Positions 20,701-31,090 of a DNA stretch of 64,000 nt are shown piece by piece; position 1 is the first letter of the stretch; every line of letters begins with the position of its first letter. Position numbers and translations under genes: made by a program. Below the pieces are notes generated by a model, which saw nothing but the letters and a program-made list of their open reading frames with translations, searched no databases and was not told the DNA's origin. The DNA lies in the NCBI GenBank assembly GCA_040954595.2, contig CM082583.2, forward strand, positions 12,958,001 through 13,022,000. The letters run 5' to 3'. The DNA is from Balanoglossus misakiensis (Eukaryota; Hemichordata).

Positions 20701-23700
20701 TTTGGACTCGGTGCTCAACTCAGGAAGTAAGTCTGCAATTTGTACATACTGGTAACTCCGAAATCAAACTGTAGAACATTCCTGTACATATTGTCTCTCC
20801 AAGTACTGAGTAGTAGAATTGGTGAATAAGATACCATTTGTCTATTCTCTCTGCTGTCCAGGATTTTAGAACAGTTTCTGTCCAGTCACTGGAAGGAACT
20901 TAGCAACGACATGGTACAAGCCAAACACAGCGCTTTGAATGGCCGGCTGAATTTCGAGACGACTCACAGCTCATCACCACCATGTAAAAAACTAAATACA
21001 GGACAGCCTGCATATACTCATAGGTAAGGGAAGAGGTGCTGATGTAAGTCTTCCAGATTTTATATCAAAGATTGAAAAAATAACCAGACTGCATAATAAG
21101 CTGATAATGGAATGTTGTGATGTGAGGTCACAGTTAATTAATCCAATGACTTCTAACCCCTCTGCTCACTCAATTGACAGTGTGTCCGTGGACGAGAGCA
21201 TGATCAATAAAGTGACTGACATGGGTTTCAGTTCAGAGGTCGCACACAAAGCACTCATTGTTACAAGAAGCAATATAGACGAAGCTGTCAATCTCCTACT
21301 TAACCAACCAGAAAGGTAAAAAAACAAACTTAATATATGCATGTATTCCCCATCACATCCACCTCATTACAGTGCAAGATAGCGTTCATACTTGCATGAT
21401 AAACTCTTGGATTCATAGAACGCCATTCTCAGTGTTGTGCTTAGCAGCATCTTGTTCATAAAGATTAAAATTGGATTGGATTTCTGTAAAAAAAGATTAT
21501 TGAAAGAGTGCCTACTTGGATTGTTCAACAATACTTTGAAAACTGACCTTGTTTCATGTTATCTTTTCCTCAGTATTGTAGATGTTCCGATCCCTCCAGA
21601 AAACACAGTCAACAAGAAAAACAAAAGTAAAATTTTTTCCCGGCAGAGGTCAATGCCAACCAGTAGTACTAGTGCAATGTTTGTAGATCCAAACTTTGGA
21701 GTTAACGACGAAATACACTTGCTGCCTTCATTGACACAGGTATTGTTGTATAGATTTTGGATAATTATTAGCACAGGTTGTTTAATTATGTTTTTGTGGG
21801 ATTGTGTTGAAATGCTGTTACATTTTTGTTGTAAAAGAGACTACATGAAGATGTTGGTATAACAACTCTGATTTCTTTTTCCCTTTCAGAATGGTAAAAA
21901 TGCGAAAAATGTTCCAACATTAGATTACGGTTTCCTGGTTCAAGTGATGCTTTATGTCAGGAACAGAATTCCGACGCTGAACGAGTATTGTGTTGTTTGT
22001 GATGAACCACATGTATTTCAAAATGGTGCTATGCTGAAGGTAAGCATGAGCTATTTGATGTAATACATTAGGTATATGTGAAAGGGTTCATCATAAACTG
22101 ACATTTATCGTTTCATTTGTCTCCAGCCTGCTGTGTGTGCCAGGGAACTGTGTGTCTTTGCATTTCAAAACCTGGGCGTCATGCAAGATGCGGCTGATGA
22201 CATCGCAACGGGAGCCGAAGTCGTCGATTTACTGGTTGCCATGGGAAACGCGGCTGTGCGCTCCATCCGGAAGGAGCTGATATTTGATCCGTATCCGATG
22301 CTTGTGGATCCGCAGAACCCGAGGGAGTTTGCTTTCAATCCGAAGGTACGGAATCATTTAATGGAATTTATCTGATGAGCTCTTGATTATCAAGGTTCAT
22401 AAAATTGATACAGTCACCTGGTGTTACGCGTGTTACCTTATCTGTGATCTGCTATCTTGTTTGTTACACAGAAAAAGAGTTTTTCCAGAGTGACAAAAGC
22501 GTTTGACAGTTTCATCTCAGTGCGAGAAATGATGCAGATATCCAACTCTATGGAAATGAAGAAACGAATGGACAAAGAAGACCCTCTAGCACACCCATTA
22601 TTTCAGTGGTGAGTACAAGTCTTGTGTTTTACAAAACAGTTTCCCTGGCAAACTATGTTACCTAATAATTTTTGCGACAATTTATTTAGTGCTCTGATGG
22701 TATCATCATATTTCTTTGTAGGATCATATCGAGTAACAGATCGCATATTGTCAAATTGCCAGAAAGCAGGGTAAGTGACTGCAGTACATTTCTAGTGCCT
22801 TGCAATGACATTCAGTGTTAGACACTTCTTCACATGTAATGCCGATAGTGAGTTACTTGGCAGCCCAGCTCTGATTTTCAACAGATGCTGGTCTGTGGTT
22901 CATGTGTTCCAAAGATTTGCTCACTCAATCTTCTGGGTTGCCATTTCTATTGCAGCAAATCAAATTCATGCACACGGCACATCAGTTTCTGTTGTGCAGC
23001 AGTCCCCCAGCCAAAGAAGCAGCATTCCGTGCTTTCAAAAAGGAACTGGGAAGTGTCTTTGCATTCCAGTAAGTATGCACTGTCTCTCGTCTTAGCCTTC
23101 TTTGAAATTCATGAAAGGAATTGTTCCTAAAATATTGTAACTCCTCACTTGGACCCAAGACACCCAGTACATCACACTGACTGTCTATCTTTATCCTTTC
23201 CAGCGGATCACATATTGAAAACTGGCATTCAATCATGAGACATGGCCTCATCAACGCTTCAGGAACCAAACACCAGGTACGGGGATTTAATCATCATCAT
23301 GGAAACAGAAAAGCTGCAGTCTTTGTAACACATGTGCTCATTAGTGGATGTGGTTAATATTTTGCATCTACATGTATTTGATACATGCTTCCGGTAAATA
23401 TGAAGTATTTAATTGTAATTCATTCCAGATGCATGGCAGTGCATATGGCAAAGGCATCTATCTGAGTCCCAACGCGAGTGTCTCCTTCGGCTATTCAGGA
23501 ATGGGACATGGTTATCACAGACCAGTGGGTGGCAAAAGCCAGTCGTCACATGTCCCTTCTAAGGTATGTCTTCATAGTCCGTGAGAGAAATGTTGACTTT
23601 TTGGAGTCGTCCATCATTCTAAGTGAGTCTGTTCAAGGTTTCTCAAAAGCATTTAGTTTTTAGATCATGTTCATGTAATATACCTTTAGTAGTGCATCAT

Positions 23701-24277
23701 GTATATTGGTAAATATGTGAGATATGATGCAGCATCAAAAACAATAAAGAGAATAATGCTATTTTTCTTTTAATTTTCAGTCAAAGAGCAAATCATCAAG
23801 GTTTCTACAGAGTAAAAATTTGACATGTATAGCACTGTGTGAAGGTACGTCATGTTCAGAGACTCTTATTTTCATTTCTGAGTGGAAAACGAGAGAGCTT
23901 ACTGTACTTGTTTTACTATAACATTTTTTTTGTCTTTTGTATTCAAACAGTCATCAATTCCAAAGAACTGCGTAAAAATGGCAATATTTGGGTTTGTCCC
24001 AACCCTGAACATGTGTGTACCAGGTTCTTCTTTGTGTGAGTATATAATCTTTCCCTCACTGCCATTTAAGAAGACATTTTTTAATGACATGAGTCATATC
24101 AGCAATTTGCCATTCAGCAGGTTCTTTTGACACCACTGCATCTAATTCATCTGCCGTGTTTTGTTTTTTGACAGATATGAGGATGGACAAGTGGGAGATT
24201 CCTCAGTGGACACAACAGTCGAACGATACCAGAGGGAGATCCTTAAAGCCATTGGTAATCAAACCTTTGATAGTTGA
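17728..24277 (+). CDS. PARP8: ADP-ribosyltransferase, PARP6/PARP8 family, with UBA-like exon
   Basis: 22 coding exons join in phase to 784 residues: 17728-17812, 18613-18699, 19241-19330, 19543-19652, 19743-19811, 19973-20076, 20232-20292, 20443-20533, 20660-20726, 20862-21023, 21181-21315, 21574-21739, 21890-22039, 22127-22345, 22472-22608, 22722-22770, 22956-23068, 23204-23276, 23429-23563, 23781-23844, 23951-24035, 24175-24277. The N-terminus (DFEHGENTFSFTYG, HTSDDYP) matches PARP8 rather than PARP6. Family markers include FGAIDDIDVEL, VEVFQPSNKEKFGLG and LNEYCVVCDEPHVFQNG. The catalytic region has FHGSHIENWHS (His632) and YGKGIYLSP (Tyr667). The third position near CTRFFFVYEDGQVGD is not glutamate, which predicts mono-ADP-ribosylation. 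Exon 11 encodes a UBA-like domain that I do not know from the human proteins. The central region is shorter than in human PARP8. Confidence 0.92.
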
Positions 24278-24656
24278 GACGTTCTCCATGTCATTGTGGT
24301 TTGAGTGTGTGCATTCTGTTATCTTCGGATATTCCAAAACGGACTTTGAACAGGAATTGTACCAGCAACATGGAACTTTTGTTGCCTAGCACTGAACATT
24401 GCCTCATGTCAGAGAGACATGTACGACCAACTCTGCGCCGAGTGTACATATACAACACCTGCGTGAGGATTTCACTGCAACCCAACAGAGACATTTACTT
24501 CTTATACAAGCAACGCGCTGAGCACAGACTTTATGCTTGTCGCAGTTCAGGATTAAAGGACACAGTTGATTGAAAGGGTTAATCATGTTGTAGATTTCAT
24601 TCATTATCCATTGATGCATCATTTAAGCATCCATCCGCATTTGAATTGATCTTTTG

Positions 24657-24662
24657 AATAAA
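24657..24662 (+). promoter_or_regulatory. Candidate poly(A) signal, PARP6/8-type gene
   Basis: AATAAA lies about 380 nt past the stop codon, and a second CAATAAAG follows about 15 nt later. Confidence 0.5.
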
Positions 24663-25891
24663 AGTGACTTCTTCAATAAAGAGGCTACCAAATTTAAGGT
24701 CATAGGATTCCAAACACACACACACATTGCTAAATATAGTGTCACTGGCCAATAGTGTCAAAAGCCTGCATCTACTCCATTTGTTATGGCTCTATAGTCA
24801 TTTTCATTCAAAGAAAATCTACACAATTTTTTGAGCAACTCATTACTTTTCCATTTCTGTATGATTTGTAGATAAGAAGGAACTATCCATGACACTACTG
24901 ACTGTTATCTCAGAGGAGACACTGATAATTGTAAAAGAAGTAATGTTATTGAAACACGCTAGATTGATGCTTGGTGAACAAAATGTCGGTAAAAGATATA
25001 AATGCTTTACAAGTACATGTATCACACGTGGTACATACCCAATGTTAGATGTGTGTCATGTCAATATGTTTTGTCTAGATGTAGGGAGAAAATGTTCCAA
25101 TATGGTCGTGGCTTCTCAGTGTAGGCATCAGTTGTAGATCATAAATACAATCTCTCATGCCACATACAGCCAGTATTTTTTTTTCAAATCCAATGCCAAG
25201 GTTGTTTTGTCATTTTCACATCAGATGTGAATAGCATCCCATTTTCCTGTATAAAGGTCCAACACTGCTGTTGAAAACAATAGAGTTGGACCATACCATT
25301 GTGGTGGAAGGGTTAAAATCCCAGGTTAGAGGGACTCGGGTTAGAATCAGCTGTAGAGATGGATGTAGTCTTCACCTTTGCCGTCCTCCCTCTTTTACTG
25401 CTGCCCTCAATGCAGAACACAAACAGAAGAACATGAACAGCAACACCCAGCAAAGGGCAAAGGTTAAGACATGGCACCTATCTCTACAGCCAACTGTACA
25501 ATGAGGCCAATCTAACCATGCTGGTTGGATGATTTTTTCTTTAAAGACATTCGAAATTTTGGTGTGTACAAGTTTCAAGAGTGAGAAGACAAAATGTAGT
25601 GAAAGCTTTAATTGTAGACTCCTGCAGACTTTTCACAAGACTTTTAGTTGTATATTTTGTACAGCAAAGATGTTACAACTTTCCTTGTGCTTTTGTTGAA
25701 ATTTTTTCATTAAAGAAATTTTTTCCATGACTTTACTTTTACTTGTGTCTATTGATTGGTGTGTGTGTGTGCATGTGATGACAATATGACCCTATGACTC
25801 TATAAAATATGCAATATTTGAGTTAGAACAAAACAAACAGTTAGCGAGACATTTAGTGCAAATTTGTGGGATAATCAAAATACAGCTTAAA

Positions 25892-25906
25892 CCCCCCCCC
25901 CCCCCC
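25892..25906. repeat. Poly(C) run
   Basis: A homopolymer of 15 C in the convergent intergenic region. Its length should be treated with caution as a possible sequencing artefact. Confidence 0.8.
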
Positions 25907-26059
25907 AATTAACCATTACATTTTCTATACCACTACATTTGTGCTTATAGACTAAGACTTATCTGCCTTTGAAAAAGTGACTCTCACAAATTTGTAAAGT
26001 TCACTTTGAGGCACAGCTCAGGCATAACCTCTTGCTCAGTAGATATTCACCAAGAACCT

Positions 26060-29000
26060 TCAAAATGACTTTGCCTGCAGAGTAAGTTCCTTGTTAAAAT
26101 TGTCCACATCAGATTCCTGGAAATAAAAAAGGTAAAAGGAGGAAGAATCACTTATTTGAAGACGCAGGAAGCCAAGTGTGATGTTTTAAATACTTGTGAC
26201 TGAAGGGCATCTGCCAACCAGGCCTGTCCAGCACAGTCCTAACCATGTTCTCTCTGATGAACTGACTGCCTGCATAGACTGTCTATGCTGTCTGTACTGT
26301 GCAGCTAAAATGGTTACAGACTGCTCACCTGTGGACTGTGAAGCATTGCCACTTTGGTCGAGTTTTCACAGCTGTTATTTTTGTCATCATCTGAGAGGTG
26401 ATACTTCATCAGTTTCACATCGTCACTTTCTGACTTCGACAGATTTTCCGAATCCTCACCGTCTGGCGCAGTTCTAACTGCAGAATCAGGGACACAATCT
26501 GGTGATCGGGAAAGTAAGGCATCATCTTTCACTTCCAAACTTCCAGGTTCTGTTTCTCTGGGTGGTAATTTAATATTTTCCACTTCTCTCCCTTTGTGCT
26601 CTGCTATGTGTACAGCAACATCTAGGGATGGCTGGACATGTATTGTATCCTCTGCCTCAAACTCTGAGCACAGAATGTCTTCTGACCTAACGTGATCACC
26701 ACATATGTCGTCCTGAGTCGGTTCCTCATGGACGATGACATTGTGATTGCCAATCTGCACATTGGCACCAGTAATGTAAAAGTGTTGAATGATGGGTGAG
26801 TGTTGATTCTCATAAGAGGTTCCTGGCCCTGCCCCTTGTTCCTTGTTTGGTGGCAGCAAATAACCAGTAGGAAAACTTGATTTGAAGTCTTCCTCAGCCA
26901 ATGACTTTTCCTTTCTTTGGTTGGGATTATCTTCCTTGCCTTTGTCACTACCGGCACACGATTCACCTGACTGTTGATCTTTCTTTCCAACTTCTCTTTT
27001 TGTGGATGGAGAAACTGTAGCAAGAGATCTTCCAGTCTCCACGGTCTGAGAATCACCCAAGTCTCCACTTTTCTTGTGGCCACCAGACTTTGATAAATCC
27101 CCTTGTTTGGACTCTGTTTTTCCTCCAACCATTCTCAGAAGCTCTTTCAGCATATCAGCAGCTTTTTCTCTTTCATCTGGGTCTGCAAGCAGTGTTCCAA
27201 TGTCAGTCTCTGCTGTCATTCTCTCTTTACTCTGTGATTGTTCGTCTCTTTCAGGAGACGTGTCAAAGGTTATACCACGACCCAGTGCACCTTGACCTTT
27301 ATCTTCAAACGATGCTGATGATTGACTTGTTGGTTTACCACTGTCGACAACCTGCGACAGATGTTCTAGCTTTCCTTTCTCTTGCTCAAGATCCTTCAGT
27401 TTTGCTGATTCTCTCGCTGCTTGTCCAGTACCTACGGGTGATTGAGTGACTAACTTGATGGCTTCTCTAAAAACAATGCCAGGCAGTGAAGTGTCAAGGT
27501 TTGGTGCTGTTGTTTTGCCAGAATCAGACAAAAGCTTTAACAGCCCTGCCAGCGCTTCAGCTGTCATGGCAACAGGTGCTGTTCCCACTTGCTGTTGTTG
27601 GTCATCAGGCTGGGAACCACTATTAGTTTTGTCTTTTGCTGTTTCATCACCATCACTTAGAGAAGACACCTTCATCTTCAAATCCAATTCATCAATGTCT
27701 GCTTCTGCTTCCGTCAACTTCTTAGTGATTTCATCCTCGGCCTGATTTTCAAGTTCTGTTTTTCCTTCATCTTTCTTGCCTGTTTCATTATTCTTGCCCA
27801 ACTTCACTTCTTCACTCTGACCCACTTGTTCGGAATCGCTTTTGCTGCCACTGTTCACACCTTCGACTTTTAAATCATCTACCTTTTCTGTGCTGCTGTC
27901 AATGTTTGTATCTTTGTCTTTGAAATCATCAACTTGTCCTGCATGGCTGTTGCTTCCACTGTTTGCTCCTTTGACTTTTAATTCATTCACTTTTTCTGTG
28001 TTGCTGTTCCTGACACTCTTTGTACTTTTCTTGACATTTAACTCGACCACATTTTCTTTTGATGTACTGGTATCTCCTCCTGAAAGAGCTTTCTGTTTGT
28101 TCTTACGTTTCGTTGCACTTTGCAATGCAACCGGTTGATCTGATTGACTGTTTTGCTGCACTTCAGCTGTACCTTGTCCTGTCCTTTTGAAATCTTTCTG
28201 ATTCGGTCGACTTGTTTGGAGTTGTTCTGCTGTTTTTATTTTGTGTCTTTTGGTATTTGATTTTGAGTTGGTTTCTTTCGTATGCTTCTTTTGAATTTCC
28301 ACACCTGTGTCAGGAACTGGATTTGTCTCGGAACCATGACCTCCCACAGTTTCACTCTCCAGTAAAGATTTCAACTCTTTCAGTCTTTTCTTCTGTCTTT
28401 CAAGATTCTTTTTCATTTCAATTTTCTCCTGGAGCCGCAAAATCTCTTGTTCCATTTCCAATTCCTTCAGCAATTGTCTTTCTTCTTGTTGCTTCTTTCT
28501 CCATTTTCCTTCTCTGCTCATCCTAAGATGTGGCGTCACAACTTTCAACAACGTTGACCGAAAATAACTACTTTCACATCCTATGTGCGATATACTCTTC
28601 AGTGCCAGTGGAATTTCCCTGTCATCTAACCCATCAACAATCGGGATGACAAAGTCTTGTTTTTCAGGATCTCCTAGTGAATCAATCACACTGGTGTCCA
28701 CACACTTCTGATGGAAATTGTTTCTCACTAAATCTTTGGACAGCCACACCAAAACGAATGAGCAACGATCAAAGGCATCCTGCAAGTTTTTGAAGATGGA
28801 CTTTCCCCCTGGGAATTCATCAGGGAGACAAACTTTCAAATTCTGCTGTTCCAGGTCATTCTTTAGCAGTATCACCTTGTCTAGGTCCCTGTCACTGTAG
28901 AGAATCAGAGCATCATAAAACTCAACATATGTGCTACTACTGCTGCTGCACATTTCGTCTGAAAAATCATGTTGCATGATGTTGATGACTTGTTCCCCGA

Positions 29001-29235
29001 TCTGAGTATCTTCAGCCTGTGTAGGAAACAAAATGCTTTTAGAATTAGGCAAACTCTTGACAGGGTTCGCTTTCTTCTTGCCTTTGCCTTTCTTTCTGAC
29101 TATCCCAGAACTCTCCTTTTCCTTAGTGGTCAAACTGACTGTGGTCTTTCCGGCCGGTGCTGGGTTGCTAGGATACGATGATGAGAGCGGCTCTGCATCT
29201 TCTTGTTCTGATGTATTCCTTGCAAACTCAGCCAT
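26060..29235 (-). CDS. TIR - coiled coil - RHIM-like protein (gene 1)
   Basis: A very large first exon (29235-26329) joins in phase 0 to a short last exon (26116-26060; acceptor TTTATTTCCAG), giving 987 residues. If the CAG/GTGAGC donor is unused, the frame stops after 973. Residues 1-100 are Ser-rich with a basic patch (RKKGKGKKK). A TIR domain spans about 104-235 (VEFYDALILYSDRD, FPGGKSIFKNLQDAF, DFVIPIV). A basic coiled coil follows (about 245-295), then a long Lys/Glu/Ser/Thr-rich disordered region. At about 814-834 is YITGANVQIGNHNVIV, a strong match to the RHIM core (I/V)Q(I/V)GxxN. RHIMs form signalling amyloids in RIPK1, RIPK3, ZBP1 and TRIF. No kinase, death domain or membrane span is visible. 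A scaffold or adaptor in innate immune or death signalling is inferred. The gene is a tandem paralogue of the gene at 31091-34500. Confidence 0.85.
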
Positions 29236-29339
29236 GATTTGACTTTTTGGGTGCCTCTTTTGTCGGTGTCAGCAACTGGACATTAACCTTATTCAGACTT
29301 GCTGTTCCAACAGGAGGAACCTCCTTGGTTAGTAAAAAG

Positions 29340-29357
29340 ACCATGGACGTCCATGGT
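29340..29357. promoter_or_regulatory. 18-bp perfect palindrome upstream of TIR-RHIM gene 1
   Basis: ACCATGGACGTCCATGGT is its own reverse complement. It lies about 105 bp upstream of the start codon, in the 5' UTR or core promoter. The centre GACGTC resembles the ATF/CREB core, but the outer bases do not match TGACGTCA. Confidence 0.45.
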
Positions 29358-29539
29358 AAGACTGTTATGAATTCGTCTGTTTTTCTCCAATCGTGATATT
29401 TCCTCACTAAAGTATCAACCTTTCCTTATCCTGTTCGTCTCTGGTCCAAAATGCAATGATATGATTTCTTTCTTGTTGCCAGTAATATGTTTTTGTCGGT
29501 GTCTGCGACGACAAACAGTCGAGTTATTTTTATCACAAA

Positions 29540-29550
29540 GGGGAATCCCC
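29540..29550. promoter_or_regulatory. Candidate NF-kB/Rel site (proximal)
   Basis: GGGGAATCCCC contains a full match to the Rel consensus GGGRNWYYCC, about 305 bp upstream of the TIR-RHIM gene 1 start codon. The identical decamer occurs again at 29775. Binding is inferred. Confidence 0.5.
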
Positions 29551-29774
29551 GGCGTTTACGTCACTTCCGAGTTTGTGTGATGACCTTAGGTCGTGCAGGT
29601 CAACTGTAAAATTGGTCAAAGCACAGTCCCTCTGTGGTCAAAGGTCCCACCGGGTCTGAATTCGCATTCTTTCTTGACATCTTATAGAACATGTGCGATT
29701 TTCGATGTTTTATTTGTCAGAGACAATGGGAAGAAAATTGTGTGTGAACCGGAAGCACATGGACTCCATGCCTG

Positions 29775-29784
29775 GGGGAATCCC
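29775..29784. promoter_or_regulatory. Candidate NF-kB/Rel site (distal)
   Basis: GGGGAATCCC is a second exact copy of the decamer found at 29540, about 540 bp upstream of the start codon of TIR-RHIM gene 1. Confidence 0.45.
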
Positions 29785-29913
29785 AGAGAATCGCAGCGCT
29801 AAGGAGTGATTGAAAATACATGTACATTACATCCCATTCATGGAACTACATGTATTGCCCCACAGAGGAAGGCATATGACTGCATTGGTCTATATTCACA
29901 TTATAAAAAAAAT

Positions 29914-30035
29914 CATTACATGCCCTAATGTGAAATTTACAGCATTAGTTGCTGCATTTGATAAGGTCACATGACATTACATGCCCTAATGTGAAATTTA
30001 CAGCATTAGTTGCTGCATTTGATAAGGTCACATGA
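29914..30035. repeat. Perfect tandem duplication, 2 x 61 bp
   Basis: Copy 1 (29914-29974) and copy 2 (29975-30035) are identical, each starting CATTACATGCCC and ending GGTCACATGA. The lack of divergence implies a recent duplication or an assembly artefact. Confidence 0.9.
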
Positions 30036-31090
30036 TTTCAGATGAAATAGTTCTGGTCTTAGTAAAGTTTAATTAGATGGTTGCTTAGGAAACCACTTTG
30101 TACATTATGGTTCCCTATATGCTGTAACCCTCATGGCCAGTCAGTGCTGTTCACTGTTACGGTTAATCCTCATTCTTGAGTTGCATTCATTTTTATTAAC
30201 ATTCCAGCTTTAATATGTACAGATGATCATGCTTTGTGTGAATACATGAAACTGTATATTTCTCTTCATGTAAATGAATCATTTTAATTAATTTGACAAG
30301 TCTAGAACACCATGGATTGTCATGCTCCACCGTAGGAAATGTTTCATGAAGTGCTAATTTGAAAATAAAATGGTCATAAAATGATTACCATGTTATGCAT
30401 CAAAATTTGTTCCATCCTACAGACAGTTACATGACTGACAATGAAATGCAGCCAGTGTATACATGTTCCTGAAAGCCTCTACACAGAGTTCTATTTTGAT
30501 GAAAGCAGATGGAGATACTAATATACACATACATTTTTCTCTACTTCAGATAATATCTGAAAAGCTAAGCTTTACATGTAAATGATGCCCCTATATTGTT
30601 TTTTTTTACACCTTTGATATTAAGTCTCATTTTTTAAAAAAACATCGGATGTAAAGTGTCCACACTGAGACAAGAAATTATAAAACAATCGAAGTTTGAC
30701 ATTTCCGCTTTGCAGTAAGCAAGTTAGAGTGCGCTGCACTTTTAACAGCAATTTTGTTTTTCACAAAATTTCAGATTTTTTGATTATTTGTTTATCATAT
30801 CACTACACGTTAATGCCATTATTAAAAAATTTACAAATTTATCTACAATGGTGGCCGGCTAAATTGCTGAAACAATATTCTCTGGTATGTTGTACTGATT
30901 TCTTTCAGTCTCTAAACTTCTTTTCCTCCCGCAGCTGTGCAAGTAGTCCATAGATGGCTGACCACTGGTGCTGTTTAGGTCTTTTGCTTAAAACTCGCAG
31001 TCCCTCAAAGGAGTGATTTGCTTGTGTCTGTAGATGTCATCATCAATTACCAGCACTGTGTCCTTGCTGTTAGAAAATGTCACATCTGAA

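Larger units (their letters stand above)
24278..26059. other. Convergent 3' regions of PARP6/8 gene and TIR-RHIM gene 1
   Basis: This spans the stop codons of two convergent genes. AATAAA at 24657-24662 and again near 24675 suits the PARP6/8 mRNA. A 15-base C-run lies at 25892-25906 and short CA and GT repeats near 24716 and 25760. No further exon is supported. Confidence 0.5.
29236..31090. other. Intergenic region between the two TIR-RHIM genes
   Basis: About 1.85 kb between tandem paralogues. It holds the 5' flank of gene 1, with two identical NF-kB-type decamers, an 18-bp palindrome and a perfect 61-bp tandem duplication, and the 3' flank of gene 2. No TPR-like coding exon is present, so gene 1 really appears to lack the N-terminal domain of gene 2. 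The words TTTTGTCGGTGTC recur at 29258 and 29491. Confidence 0.6.

Noticed and set aside
26314-29235. TIR-RHIM gene 1 as a recently acquired bacterial amyloid-signalling gene
   Set aside because: It has a 3' intron, a paralogue with the same intron phase, and a TRIF-like relative next door; nothing suggests recent transfer.
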